From an uncultured Pelagibacteraceae bacterium (GTDB lineage: Bacteria > Pseudomonadota > Alphaproteobacteria > Pelagibacterales > Pelagibacteraceae): DNA of 64,000 nt. Shown piece after piece: positions 1 through 7,136 of this stretch. The stretch spans positions 1 to 64,000 of the forward strand of contig CACEKE010000004.1 in NCBI GenBank assembly GCA_902560075.1. Reading direction: 5' to 3'. Position 1 is the first letter of the stretch, and each line of letters begins with the position of its first letter. Made by a program: the position numbers and the translations under genes. Under the pieces are notes generated by a model. The model saw only the letters and a program-made list of their open reading frames with translations. It searched no databases and was not told the DNA's origin.

Positions 1-37
1 GACATAACTAATTAAAAAAAATAAAAATTGTATAAGC

Positions 38-57
38 ACGAATCAATAATGATTCGT
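38..57 (+). promoter_or_regulatory. Perfect 8-bp inverted repeat upstream of the small basic gene
   Basis: ACGAATCA (38-45) and TGATTCGT (50-57) are perfect reverse complements around a 4-nt loop. The repeat lies 18 nt before the start codon of the 23-residue basic protein. It could be an mRNA 5' hairpin or an operator. It is unlikely to be a terminator because the following bases are A-rich rather than T-rich. Function is inference. Confidence 0.5.
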
Positions 58-75
58 AAAACAAGGGAGCTAAAA

Positions 76-147
76 ATGGCTAAAAGAAGAAAAAAAGCTA
101 AAAAGAAAAAGAAAGCTAAAAAAGCTAAGAAAAGAAGAAGAAGATAG
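76..147 (+). CDS. Very small Lys/Arg/Ala-only basic protein (23 aa)
   Basis: The frame encodes 23 residues: Met followed only by Ala, Lys and Arg, starting MAKRRKKAKK and ending in four Arg. A purine-rich AAGGGAG (64-70 region) sits at Shine-Dalgarno distance, which is notable in a window where such sites are rare. A perfect hairpin lies just upstream and a strong rho-independent terminator follows 27 nt after the stop, so this looks like an independent transcription unit rather than chance. The composition resembles the basic tails of histone H1-like nucleoid proteins. Nucleic-acid binding or ribosome association is plausible, but no function is established from the sequence. It is too short for most gene callers. 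Confidence 0.7.
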   Translation: MAKRRKKAKKKKKAKKAKKRRRR

Positions 148-174
148 TTTAGTATTCTTTTTCTTTAATAAATT

Positions 175-213
175 ACGCTTCTCATGGCGATTGCGTGGGA
201 AGCGTTTTTTTTT
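175..213 (+). terminator. Rho-independent terminator of the 23-aa basic gene
   Basis: ACGCTTC (175-181) pairs with GAAGCGT (199-205). The stem extends inwards by further A-T, G-C and G-U pairs to about 12 bp, and a run of nine T follows (205-213). This is the clearest intrinsic terminator in the window. It reads in the plus direction and touches the 3' end of the convergent CarD-family gene. Confidence 0.85.
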
Positions 214-1081
214 ATACGTTCTCGGAAACTTCGTTTGTGTCACTTACTGTCTCGTCTGGAGTAACTTTAGCAACTTTAACTTCGTTAGTAACCGCTTTAG
301 TAGTTTCTTTATCTAAATTTCTTTTTAACGCTTTATCCAATTTTTTTTGAGTATTCTCTAAATTTGTGCCTAAAACTATCTGAAATTCTGTAAGTAGTCT
401 CTCATAAGCTTTCTCGAATAACTGTCTTTCGCTATAGGATTGATCGATCATTAGGTCTTCACCTTTATTCAGGTCTCTAACTACCTCTGCTAACTCGTAA
501 ATTTTACCTGATGAAATTTTTGCTTCGTATTCTTGTGCTCTTCTACTCCACATAGACCTCTTAATCTTAGGCTTACTTTTAAGTATACTTATACATTTAT
601 TAATCTGATTTATTGTTGCTAAAGGTCTTAAGTGTGATTGTTTATTAACAGGTATCATTCCGTTAGCTTTGTCTTTTTCGAATTTTAGGACATAAGTTTC
701 TACATCAATTCCACCGATATTAATTTTCTTGAATTCAATTATTTGGCCAACCCCATGTTTCGGATAAACTACATAGTCTTTAATTTTATAAACTCTTTTT
801 TCACTGGATTGTTTTTTAATCTTTTTTATTTCAGGTTTTTGATCTGTGATATTTTTAGTAAGTCTTAAATTTTGCTCATTATTTTCACCTTTCTTCTGTT
901 TGATTTTTTTATCAACTTTTATTTTTTTCTCATTATTTTTTCTTAATTTAACTGTTTTGACTTTTTTGTTAATCTTTTCAACTTTTATAGATTTCTTTTT
1001 TTTTGATGTAGTTTTAGTTTGCTTATCTTTTTTTTTCTTAAATGTTTTCTTCAAAATACTTTTCAAATTTATTTTTTTCAT
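212..1081 (-). CDS. CarD/CdnL-family RNA polymerase-binding regulator with lysine-rich N-terminal extension (289 aa)
   Basis: Residues about 98-265 match the CarD/CdnL/TRCF family: [15 protein letters not shown] opens the RNA-polymerase-interacting domain, and the helical C-terminal domain includes a [16 protein letters not shown] stretch. Family members bind the RNAP beta subunit and stabilise open complexes at promoters. Residues 1-97 are a low-complexity basic tail dominated by Lys with some Thr/Ser, absent from ordinary CarD proteins of about 160-180 aa. No Met lies between residue 1 and the CarD domain, so the only ATG start includes the tail. It is last in a helicase-TerB-ferredoxin-CarD run, and its start overlaps the ferredoxin gene by 44 bp. 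Family call is firm; the role of the tail is unknown. Confidence 0.88.
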   Translation of the reverse strand: MKKINLKSILKKTFKKKKDKQTKTTSKKKKSIKVEKINKKVKTVKLRKNNEKKIKVDKKIKQKKGENNEQNLRLTKNITDQKPEIKKIKKQSSEKRVYKIKDYVVYPKHGVGQIIEFKKINIGGIDVETYVLKFEKDKANGMIPVNKQSHLRPLATINQINKCISILKSKPKIKRSMWSRRAQEYEAKISSGKIYELAEVVRDLNKGEDLMIDQSYSERQLFEKAYERLLTEFQIVLGTNLENTQKKLDKALKRNLDKETTKAVTNEVKVAKVTPDETVSDTNEVSENV

Positions 1082-1361
1082 CTTTTAATCTGTCTCCGTA
1101 AGGACTTTCTTTTTTTTCTTTAATATTTGGCCATACATCTGAATATTTTTTATTAATATCTAACCATTTTTCTATTCCATCATTTGTGTCTGGTTCAATT
1201 GCACCTATAGGACACTCAGGTTCACAAACGCCACAATCTATACACTCATCAGGTTTAATTACAAGCATATTTTTTCCTTCATAAAAACAATCAACCGGGC
1301 ATACTTCGACGCAATCCATTAATTTACATTTGATACATTTATCATTAACTATATAAGTCAT
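1038..1361 (-). CDS. fdxA: 7Fe/8Fe ferredoxin, FdxA type (107 aa)
   Basis: A small acidic electron-transfer protein. Two iron-sulfur motifs are visible: [18 protein letters not shown] near residues 9-26 and [14 protein letters not shown] near residues 40-53. The first motif spacing fits a 3Fe-4S/4Fe-4S ferredoxin such as FdxA of other Alphaproteobacteria (about 110 aa). The acidic C-terminal tail of about 50 residues is typical. It overlaps the TerB-like gene upstream by 4 nt (ATGA) and the CarD gene downstream by 44 nt. In many Alphaproteobacteria fdxA lies between an RNA helicase and carD, and this order is kept here. Confidence 0.93.
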   Translation of the reverse strand: MTYIVNDKCIKCKLMDCVEVCPVDCFYEGKNMLVIKPDECIDCGVCEPECPIGAIEPDTNDGIEKWLDINKKYSDVWPNIKEKKESPYGDRLKDEKNKFEKYFEENI

Positions 1362-1783
1362 TTAAGTTTTATATTAATTCTTTCTTTTATTTTACCAACT
1401 TTTTTTGGGTCTAAGTATAAAAGCCCAGTTAATCTTCTCATCAAATTTGCCTCATACATATCTGATTTATTATCTGAGTAAATAATTTTCCATAGAGATT
1501 CAACAATAATTAATTTAATTTCTTCATCTACGTTCTTTAAATTTTTTGTAAAATCCAGGATTTGATTTGAATCGCTTTCTATTTTTTCTGCTTCCTTAAT
1601 AATTTTTTCGATTTCATTTGGGCTTGTATCAAGATTTAATAATGTTTTTTTAACAATTTCCTTTTCTTTTTCTGTATAATTTTGATCTATTTTAGAGGCG
1701 TGAATTAATAGACAAGCTACCTCTATTAAAGAAAACTCTCTTTTACTTTCATCAGAAGTTTTATCTTTTAAAAATTCAAACAT
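1358..1783 (-). CDS. TerB-like (tellurite-resistance fold) helical protein (141 aa)
   Basis: The protein is all-helical and acidic, with the pattern of the TerB/DjlA-N family: a first helix with [24 protein letters not shown] (an acidic loop following a helical hairpin) and a second repeat ending in [20 protein letters not shown]. No signal peptide or membrane segment is visible. Its start shares one base with the helicase stop (TAATG), and its stop overlaps the fdxA start by 4 nt, so it is translated from the helicase operon. An S4-domain RNA-binding gene commonly occupies this slot in other Alphaproteobacteria. Tellurite resistance itself should not be assumed; the family role is poorly defined. 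Confidence 0.75.
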   Translation of the reverse strand: MFEFLKDKTSDESKREFSLIEVACLLIHASKIDQNYTEKEKEIVKKTLLNLDTSPNEIEKIIKEAEKIESDSNQILDFTKNLKNVDEEIKLIIVESLWKIIYSDNKSDMYEANLMRRLTGLLYLDPKKVGKIKERINIKLK

Positions 1784-4257
1784 TAATCAAAGTTTATCTG
1801 GTTCAAAACATTAAATGGGTTGTCACTATTAAATTTATTTTTTTGTCTGTAATTAATTTTTCTAGGATTATATTTAAAATATGTCTCATTATTTTTTTCA
1901 AATAGTTTGTAATTCATATTTTTTATTAATTTTATAAAATTTTCTTTATTACACCCTAATAAATTTAACATTTCAGGGACAAGTTTTACTTCCTGATTAT
2001 TTTCTAAATTATTTTTTATAATATGAATAAACAGTCTTTCTAAAATGTCAATTCTCACAAAAAACCTATCAAACTTTTCAAAGCCACACAGCAACATAAA
2101 ATCTTTATTTTCAAATTTTGAATTATCTGTAAAATTTAGACCAAATGTTGGAGGCTTTAGTGATAAATTAATTTGTTTAAAATTTTTCCACAACAAAACT
2201 CTTAATGAAACTTGTTTGGGTTTAAATAATTTAAAAAGAAAAATATGATATCTACCAAATTTGACACCGATATCTCTCAGAGACTTTCTATCTTCTTGAG
2301 TTAGTTTTTTAATTAATGATCCTACCTTTTCTCTTTTTACAACTCCATAGTTTTCATATAGTTGATAGCTTAAAGCTCTTACCAGTGAGTTACTCTCTTT
2401 TATGGACTTGAGTTTAAATAAAGAGTCTAATTCAATTGTAATTTTATTTGATAGCCATTTTACAAGGTAATCTTTAAGATCTTTTTGTTCTGTAAATTCA
2501 ATCATGTCATCTATAATTAATTCAATTTCAGGACTCAAATAATCTTTACCAGGACATAATTTTGCTATTGGATATTTATTCCAATAAATTTTAAAGTCCT
2601 CATTCAATTCAAAATCATTACATTTTAAAATTAAATTAATTCTTCTTAATATTTCAGGGGCAACATTTTGTCTTGCAGCTTTCTTTAATGATTTAATGTC
2701 TGCATCCAGCGCTCCTATCTTAAGGTCTAAATCCATTTTCAATCCTTTTAATGTTCCTATGAATTGATCGTTTATTAGAACTCTTTCATTTTCAATAATT
2801 TTTGTTTCAAAAGTAATATCTTGCTTTAAACCTTTTGCTAAAACACTTGCTCTTTTGTCAATAAAGCTCTTCGTTAATTCTTCATGCAGTCTATCAGATA
2901 ATTTATCTTCTAAGTATTTGGTCCTTTCTATCCAGTAATCCTGATTCTCGACCCAATTTGATTTATTCGCGACATAAGACCAAGTTCTTACATTAGCAAT
3001 TCTATTCGAAATAGAATCTACATTTCCCTCTAATTTATCCAGATTTGATAATTGGGCTTTCATATATTGATTAGTAATTTTTGCTTTACCACCTTTTAAA
3101 AATTGAAAAACTTTTTTAACTATCTCAAGATGATGTCCATATGTTTTTTTAACAAAATCTGGAATTTGACAACATTCCCACAAAAGTTTTAATTCTTCGG
3201 ATTTTTCCTCAATGTTAAGATCATTATCTTTTATTAAATATTTAAGTACTTTTTCATCCTCACATTCACTTATTCTTCTCAACCAATCCTTGTTTGGCTT
3301 TTCCTCTAAAGTTTTTATTAAATTATTTATAGATCTAAAGTCCAAATTAGAATTTCTCCAAAATATATTCCTTATATTCTCAAATTTATGTTTCTCTAAA
3401 AGTTCGACTTCTTCGGAAGTAATTTCTTTACACTCTCCAGTTATACCGAAAGAACCATCGTTTTTATTTCGACCCGCTCGTCCTGAAATTTGCCCAATTT
3501 CTGATAAATTGAGTCTTCTTAGTTTTTTTCCATCAAATTTCTTTAGATTAGAAAAATAAATATTATCTAAATCCATATTGATACCCATTCCTATTGCATC
3601 TGTAGCTACTAAATAATCAACATCACCTTTCTGGTATAACTCAACTTGAGAGTTTCTTGTTTTAGGACTCAGTGAACCCATGACAATAGCTGCTCCACCC
3701 TTCTGTCTTCTTAAAAGTTCTGCAATCGCGTATACCTCTTCAGCAGAGAAAGCTATAATTGCACTTTTTCGCTCTATTCTGGATATTTTTTTATAGCCAC
3801 TATAAGTAAGTTGTGAAAGCCTATCTTTGCTTATGAATTCTATATCCTCTTTTAAATTTGATAATAGAGGTTTCATTGTGTTAGATCCCATTAGCATAGT
3901 TAGTTTTTCACCTCTTAAATTTAATAATCTGTCTGTAAAAATATGACCCCTTTCCCGATCAGAGCACATCTGAATTTCGTCAATGCCAACAAAATCCAAT
4001 TGCTTATCAATTGGCATCGACTCTACTGTACACAAAAAGTATTTTGAATTAGCTGGTATTATTTTTTCTTCTCCAGTTATTAAAGCAACATTGTTTACAC
4101 CTACTCTGTTAACAATTTTATCGTACACCTCTCTTGCTAGTAATCGTAATGGGAATCCAATCATACCCGAGTCGAAACCAAGCATTGTTTCGATAGCCAT
4201 AAAAGTTTTTCCAGTATTTGTAGGGCCAAGAACAGCTGTGATTTTATCTTTTTGCAT
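1783..4257 (-). CDS. Suv3/MgpS-like DExH RNA helicase (824 aa)
   Basis: A superfamily 2 helicase related to mitochondrial Suv3 and its alphaproteobacterial homologues. Walker A is GPTNTGKT (residues 11-18), motif II is DEIQ (93-96), and motif VI GQISGRAGRNKN lies near residue 255. A long C-terminal region of about 500 residues follows, rich in Lys, Asn and charged helices. Suv3 works in ATP-dependent RNA unwinding and turnover; that exact role here is by homology. It is first in the helicase-TerB-fdxA-carD run and starts 164 bp from the divergent acetoacetyl-CoA synthetase gene. The N-terminal helicase core is well preserved, while the C-terminus is diverged. Confidence 0.87.
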   Translation of the reverse strand: MQKDKITAVLGPTNTGKTFMAIETMLGFDSGMIGFPLRLLAREVYDKIVNRVGVNNVALITGEEKIIPANSKYFLCTVESMPIDKQLDFVGIDEIQMCSDRERGHIFTDRLLNLRGEKLTMLMGSNTMKPLLSNLKEDIEFISKDRLSQLTYSGYKKISRIERKSAIIAFSAEEVYAIAELLRRQKGGAAIVMGSLSPKTRNSQVELYQKGDVDYLVATDAIGMGINMDLDNIYFSNLKKFDGKKLRRLNLSEIGQISGRAGRNKNDGSFGITGECKEITSEEVELLEKHKFENIRNIFWRNSNLDFRSINNLIKTLEEKPNKDWLRRISECEDEKVLKYLIKDNDLNIEEKSEELKLLWECCQIPDFVKKTYGHHLEIVKKVFQFLKGGKAKITNQYMKAQLSNLDKLEGNVDSISNRIANVRTWSYVANKSNWVENQDYWIERTKYLEDKLSDRLHEELTKSFIDKRASVLAKGLKQDITFETKIIENERVLINDQFIGTLKGLKMDLDLKIGALDADIKSLKKAARQNVAPEILRRINLILKCNDFELNEDFKIYWNKYPIAKLCPGKDYLSPEIELIIDDMIEFTEQKDLKDYLVKWLSNKITIELDSLFKLKSIKESNSLVRALSYQLYENYGVVKREKVGSLIKKLTQEDRKSLRDIGVKFGRYHIFLFKLFKPKQVSLRVLLWKNFKQINLSLKPPTFGLNFTDNSKFENKDFMLLCGFEKFDRFFVRIDILERLFIHIIKNNLENNQEVKLVPEMLNLLGCNKENFIKLIKNMNYKLFEKNNETYFKYNPRKINYRQKNKFNSDNPFNVLNQINFD

Positions 4258-4374
4258 AATCTACTATTTGTATATCAATTATTTTTATAACTACATATTG
4301 TTATCTAAAAAGAACAAAAATAGGTTAAAAATAGTCCGAATCGTTCAATGAAAAGTTCTCATTTTTCTTTTTTT

Positions 4375-4380
4375 TATAAT
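4375..4380 (+). promoter_or_regulatory. Possible -10 box for the acetoacetyl-CoA synthetase gene
   Basis: A TATAAT hexamer lies 41 nt before the ATG at 4422 in the 164-bp divergent gap between the helicase and this gene. No convincing -35 hexamer is visible at 16-18 bp. In such AT-rich sequence a chance match is likely, so the call is weak. Confidence 0.25.
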
Positions 4381-4421
4381 TAAAGAATAACATAATTGAA
4401 ATTATTTCAATATAACAAATT

Positions 4422-6386
4422 ATGACTAAAATTTTGTGGAAAGCCAGCGCAAGTCAGATAGAAAACTCAAATCTTTACCGTTATGAAAAATTTCTAAAAA
4501 TTAATTACAAAACAAAAAAAATTAAAAATTATAAAAGTTTACTTAGTTGGAGCATAAAACAACCTAAATATTTTTGGAGTTCTATTTGGGATTTTGCTAA
4601 AGTATATGGAGAAAAGAAAGAAAAAATAAAATTATCCAAAAATTTGTATCAAAGTAAATTTTTATTTAACTCTAAATTAAATTTTGCTGAAAATATGCTT
4701 AGAAAAAAAGATGCAGATTTAGCGATCACATTTAAATCTGAAAATGGTTTCACTGAAAAAAAAACGTGGAAAGATATTTATAATAATACAAGTAAGATTA
4801 TTTCATTTTTAAAAACTAATGACATAAAATCAAAAGATAGAGTTGCAGCCTACTTACCAAATATAATAGGCACTGTTGAATGCTTTTTAGCAACATCCTC
4901 AATAGGAGCAATATGGTCATCCTGCTCTCCTGATTTTGGCACACAAGGTGTGATTGAAAGATTTTCTCAAATTGATCCAAAGATCTTAATCGTTGTAGAT
5001 AGATATTACTATAATGGTAAAGAAATAAATGTTTTAAGCAGAGTTCCAGAAATTGTTAAAAATATAAAAAGTATAAAAAAAGTTTTGGTGATAAATTATC
5101 CTGGTAAAAAAAATTTAGATACAAAAAAAATAAAAAAAATAAAAAAAATAAAAATCTATAAGTGGAAAGATATTCTTAAAACTAAAACGTCAAAAATTGA
5201 ATTTGAAAAATTTGACTTTGAGCACGAACTTGCAATTTTATATTCTAGTGGCACAACAGGAAAACCAAAATGTATTTGTCATAGAGCAGGTGGCGTATTA
5301 TTACAACATTTGAAAGAGCATCAATTGCATTGTGATATAAAACCTGGAGATAAAGTTTTTTATTTCACTACCTGTGGATGGATGATGTGGAATTGGCTTG
5401 TTAGTGCTTTATCATCCAATGCATCTTTATTATTATTTGATGGATTTCCAATGTATAAAAGAAAAGACCTACTATTCAAAATTGCAAATGAAGAAAAAGT
5501 TACATTATTTGGGGTAAGTGCAAAATACATTGATACACTCAATAAAGACAAAGTAAATATTAAATCAAAATATAAGCTTGAGAAATTAAGAACTATTTGC
5601 TCAACAGGTTCTCCATTATCAGGTAATGGTTTTGAATTTATTTATAAGAAAGTTAAATCAAATGTTCATTTAGCATCAATTTCAGGAGGGACTGACATTG
5701 TCTCTTGTTTTGTTTTGGGGAATATTTATGAACCTGTTGTCAAAGGTCAGATTCAAAACTGCGGTCTTGGGATGGATGTAGATGTTTACAATGATAAAGG
5801 TAAATCGGTAAAAAATAAAAAAGGTGAATTAGTTTGTAAAAATTCATTTCCATCAATGCCAATAAAATTTTGGAATGATAAAAATGATACTAAACTTAAA
5901 AATGCTTATTTTAACAAATACCCAGGAGTTTGGCATCATGGGGATTTTGCAGAAAAAACTAAATCAAATAGTTTTGTGATTTATGGTAGATCAGATGCAA
6001 CTTTAAATCCTGGAGGAGTAAGATTAGGTACAGCTGAAATTTACACTGTTCTTGAGAGATTTTCCGAGATAGAGGAGGGATTAGCGATAGGTCAAACTTG
6101 GAAGAATGATATTAGGATTGTTTTATTTTTAGTTTTAAAAAAAAATATAAAATTAACTGAAAAACTCAAAATAGAAATAAAAAAAAGCATACGTAAATAT
6201 GCTTCTCCTAGACACGTTCCAAATAAATTAATTCAAATTGGAGATATACCAAGAACTAAAAATGGAAAAATTGTTGAATTGGCTGTGAAAAACATAATTG
6301 AGGGAAACAAAATTAAAAATATTGAAGCTATTTCTAACCCAGAAATATTAAAAAGTTTTGAAAATATTAAAGAGCTTAAAGACTAG
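4422..6386 (+). CDS. aacS: Acetoacetyl-CoA synthetase (654 aa)
   Basis: An adenylate-forming enzyme that activates acetoacetate (or a similar short acid) with ATP and CoA. The P-loop-like YSSGTTGKPK lies near residue 273, the hinge/A8 motif YGRSDATLNPGGVRLG near 520, and the catalytic A10 lysine in TKNGKIVE near 611. Length (about 650) and the N-terminal acetyl-CoA-synthetase-type cap (ACAS_N) fit the acetoacetate-CoA ligase branch (EC 6.2.1.16) rather than acetyl-CoA synthetase. Together with the nearby thiolase it could feed acetoacetate into acetyl-CoA. The gene carries an in-frame 9-bp tandem repeat near residue 235. Substrate specificity is by family resemblance. Confidence 0.88.
   Translation: MTKILWKASASQIENSNLYRYEKFLKINYKTKKIKNYKSLLSWSIKQPKYFWSSIWDFAKVYGEKKEKIKLSKNLYQSKFLFNSKLNFAENMLRKKDADLAITFKSENGFTEKKTWKDIYNNTSKIISFLKTNDIKSKDRVAAYLPNIIGTVECFLATSSIGAIWSSCSPDFGTQGVIERFSQIDPKILIVVDRYYYNGKEINVLSRVPEIVKNIKSIKKVLVINYPGKKNLDTKKIKKIKKIKIYKWKDILKTKTSKIEFEKFDFEHELAILYSSGTTGKPKCICHRAGGVLLQHLKEHQLHCDIKPGDKVFYFTTCGWMMWNWLVSALSSNASLLLFDGFPMYKRKDLLFKIANEEKVTLFGVSAKYIDTLNKDKVNIKSKYKLEKLRTICSTGSPLSGNGFEFIYKKVKSNVHLASISGGTDIVSCFVLGNIYEPVVKGQIQNCGLGMDVDVYNDKGKSVKNKKGELVCKNSFPSMPIKFWNDKNDTKLKNAYFNKYPGVWHHGDFAEKTKSNSFVIYGRSDATLNPGGVRLGTAEIYTVLERFSEIEEGLAIGQTWKNDIRIVLFLVLKKNIKLTEKLKIEIKKSIRKYASPRHVPNKLIQIGDIPRTKNGKIVELAVKNIIEGNKIKNIEAISNPEILKSFENIKELKD
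5123..5149 (+). repeat. Three tandem copies of the 9-mer A8T inside aacS
   Basis: Three exact copies of AAAAAAAAT sit head to tail and encode Lys-Lys-Ile repeats in a linker between conserved adenylation motifs. The unit is a multiple of three, so copy-number change would keep the frame. It may be a simple slippage product of AT-rich sequence. Confidence 0.9.
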
Positions 6387-6488
6387 CTAAATTAAACTTA
6401 TACCATTTTTATAAAAATATAGTGCCATTAAAAAAATTAATATTACATATATTAATCCATACAAAATATACTTAAATTTTTTTTTCAT
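6387..6488 (-). CDS. Membrane microprotein, 33 aa, coupled to the thioesterase
   Basis: A short frame beginning MKKKFKYILYGLIYVILIFL: a basic N-terminus, one hydrophobic span of about 17 residues (residues 8-24), and a short polar tail ending KNGISLI. The start codon shares its A with the stop of the thioesterase gene (TAATG). The stop abuts the end of convergent aacS with no gap, so the frame exactly fills the interval. No family is recognised. A single-span inner-membrane protein is inferred. AT-rich sequence can produce hydrophobic frames by chance, so the case rests on the coupling and the matching microprotein upstream. Confidence 0.45.
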   Translation of the reverse strand: MKKKFKYILYGLIYVILIFLMALYFYKNGISLI

Positions 6489-6898
6489 TAATTAATAAAG
6501 TTTCTTCTAGTTTTTTTCCAAACACCAGAACCAATTGCTAAAATTTTTTTATTCGAAGATAATTTGCATCTCATAAAAATAAGAGAGTTTGTAACCTTTT
6601 GTATTTCCACATCTCCAATGATTTTGTCACCTATTTCACTAGATCCTATAAATTTGATATCTAAAGATATTGTTACACAGACATGCTTGTTCCCCGAGGC
6701 TCTGTGTACTGCTGTACCAGAACCTGCATCTATAATTCCAGAAAGAAATCCTCCGTGGGTAATTCCCGCTCTATTTAAATGAATTTTCTTTACTGTAGTT
6801 TTAAATTGATATTTATTCTTGTTAATTTTTCGAAACATTAACCCGCCATTATGTTTCATAAAACCAGGTTTTGTACTTATATTTTCAAATTTCTTCAT
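6488..6898 (-). CDS. PaaI-type hot-dog acyl-CoA thioesterase (136 aa)
   Basis: A 4HBT/PaaI-like hot-dog protein. Visible landmarks are NRAGITHGGFLSGIIDAGSG (helix and loop with the HGG motif and the acidic residue after it) and the strand VTISLDIKFIGSSEIGD. Such enzymes hydrolyse acyl- or aryl-CoA thioesters; the substrate here is unknown. The start at 6898 (MKKFENIS) is chosen because the longer frame reads back through tRNA-Arg. The start overlaps a 27-aa membrane microprotein stop (TAATG) and the stop overlaps a 33-aa membrane microprotein start (TAATG). Length is normal for the family. Confidence 0.85.
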   Translation of the reverse strand: MKKFENISTKPGFMKHNGGLMFRKINKNKYQFKTTVKKIHLNRAGITHGGFLSGIIDAGSGTAVHRASGNKHVCVTISLDIKFIGSSEIGDKIIGDVEIQKVTNSLIFMRCKLSSNKKILAIGSGVWKKTRRNFIN

Positions 6899-6981
6899 TA
6901 TATAATCAATGTTATTAAAATTAATATTATTGCAATAATTAAAAAAAAGTAAATCACAGAAGATTGTAAAGATATTTTCAT
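6898..6981 (-). CDS. Membrane microprotein, 27 aa, between tRNA-Arg and the thioesterase
   Basis: The frame begins MKISLQSSVIYFFLIIAIIL and continues with Leu, Ile and Thr to the stop: a short polar start followed by one hydrophobic helix of about 19 residues. Its ATG lies 12 nt after the 3' end of tRNA-Arg, and its stop shares one base with the thioesterase start (TAATG). No Shine-Dalgarno site is visible and no family is recognised. It could serve as a leader that lets ribosomes reinitiate on the thioesterase, or as a true one-span membrane protein. Either reading is inference. Confidence 0.45.
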   Translation of the reverse strand: MKISLQSSVIYFFLIIAIILILITLII

Positions 6982-6993
6982 AGATCCCTTTCC

Positions 6994-7070
6994 TGGTGCG
7001 CCTGCTAGGAGTCGAACCCAGAACCTCCTGGTCCGTAGCCAAGCGCTCTATCCAATTGAGCTACAGGCGC
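6994..7070 (-). tRNA. tRNA-Arg (anticodon ACG)
   Basis: On the minus strand the acceptor GCGCCTG pairs with CAGGCGC, the D-arm GCTC...GAGC and T-arm with GGTTCGA are present, and the anticodon loop CTACGGA gives ACG (read as ICG, decoding CGN codons). CCA is encoded (6994-6996). It is followed 12 nt later by a microprotein frame and the thioesterase, so the tRNA probably heads a mixed tRNA-mRNA transcript. Confidence 0.97.
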
Positions 7071-7136
7071 ACTTTTATATTTTAATTCTTTATATTTTTA
7101 ATGTAATTTATTAATTTAGCAATTATTGTATTTGAA

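Noticed and set aside
3212..3559. Plus-strand reading frame of over 100 codons inside the helicase gene
   Set aside because: It is antisense to a conserved helicase core, Ser/Leu/Phe-rich as expected from a mirrored Lys/Glu-rich gene, and resembles no protein.
6899..7042. N-terminal extension of the thioesterase frame upstream of 6898
   Set aside because: It reads back through tRNA-Arg; homology to hot-dog thioesterases begins after MKKFENIS.
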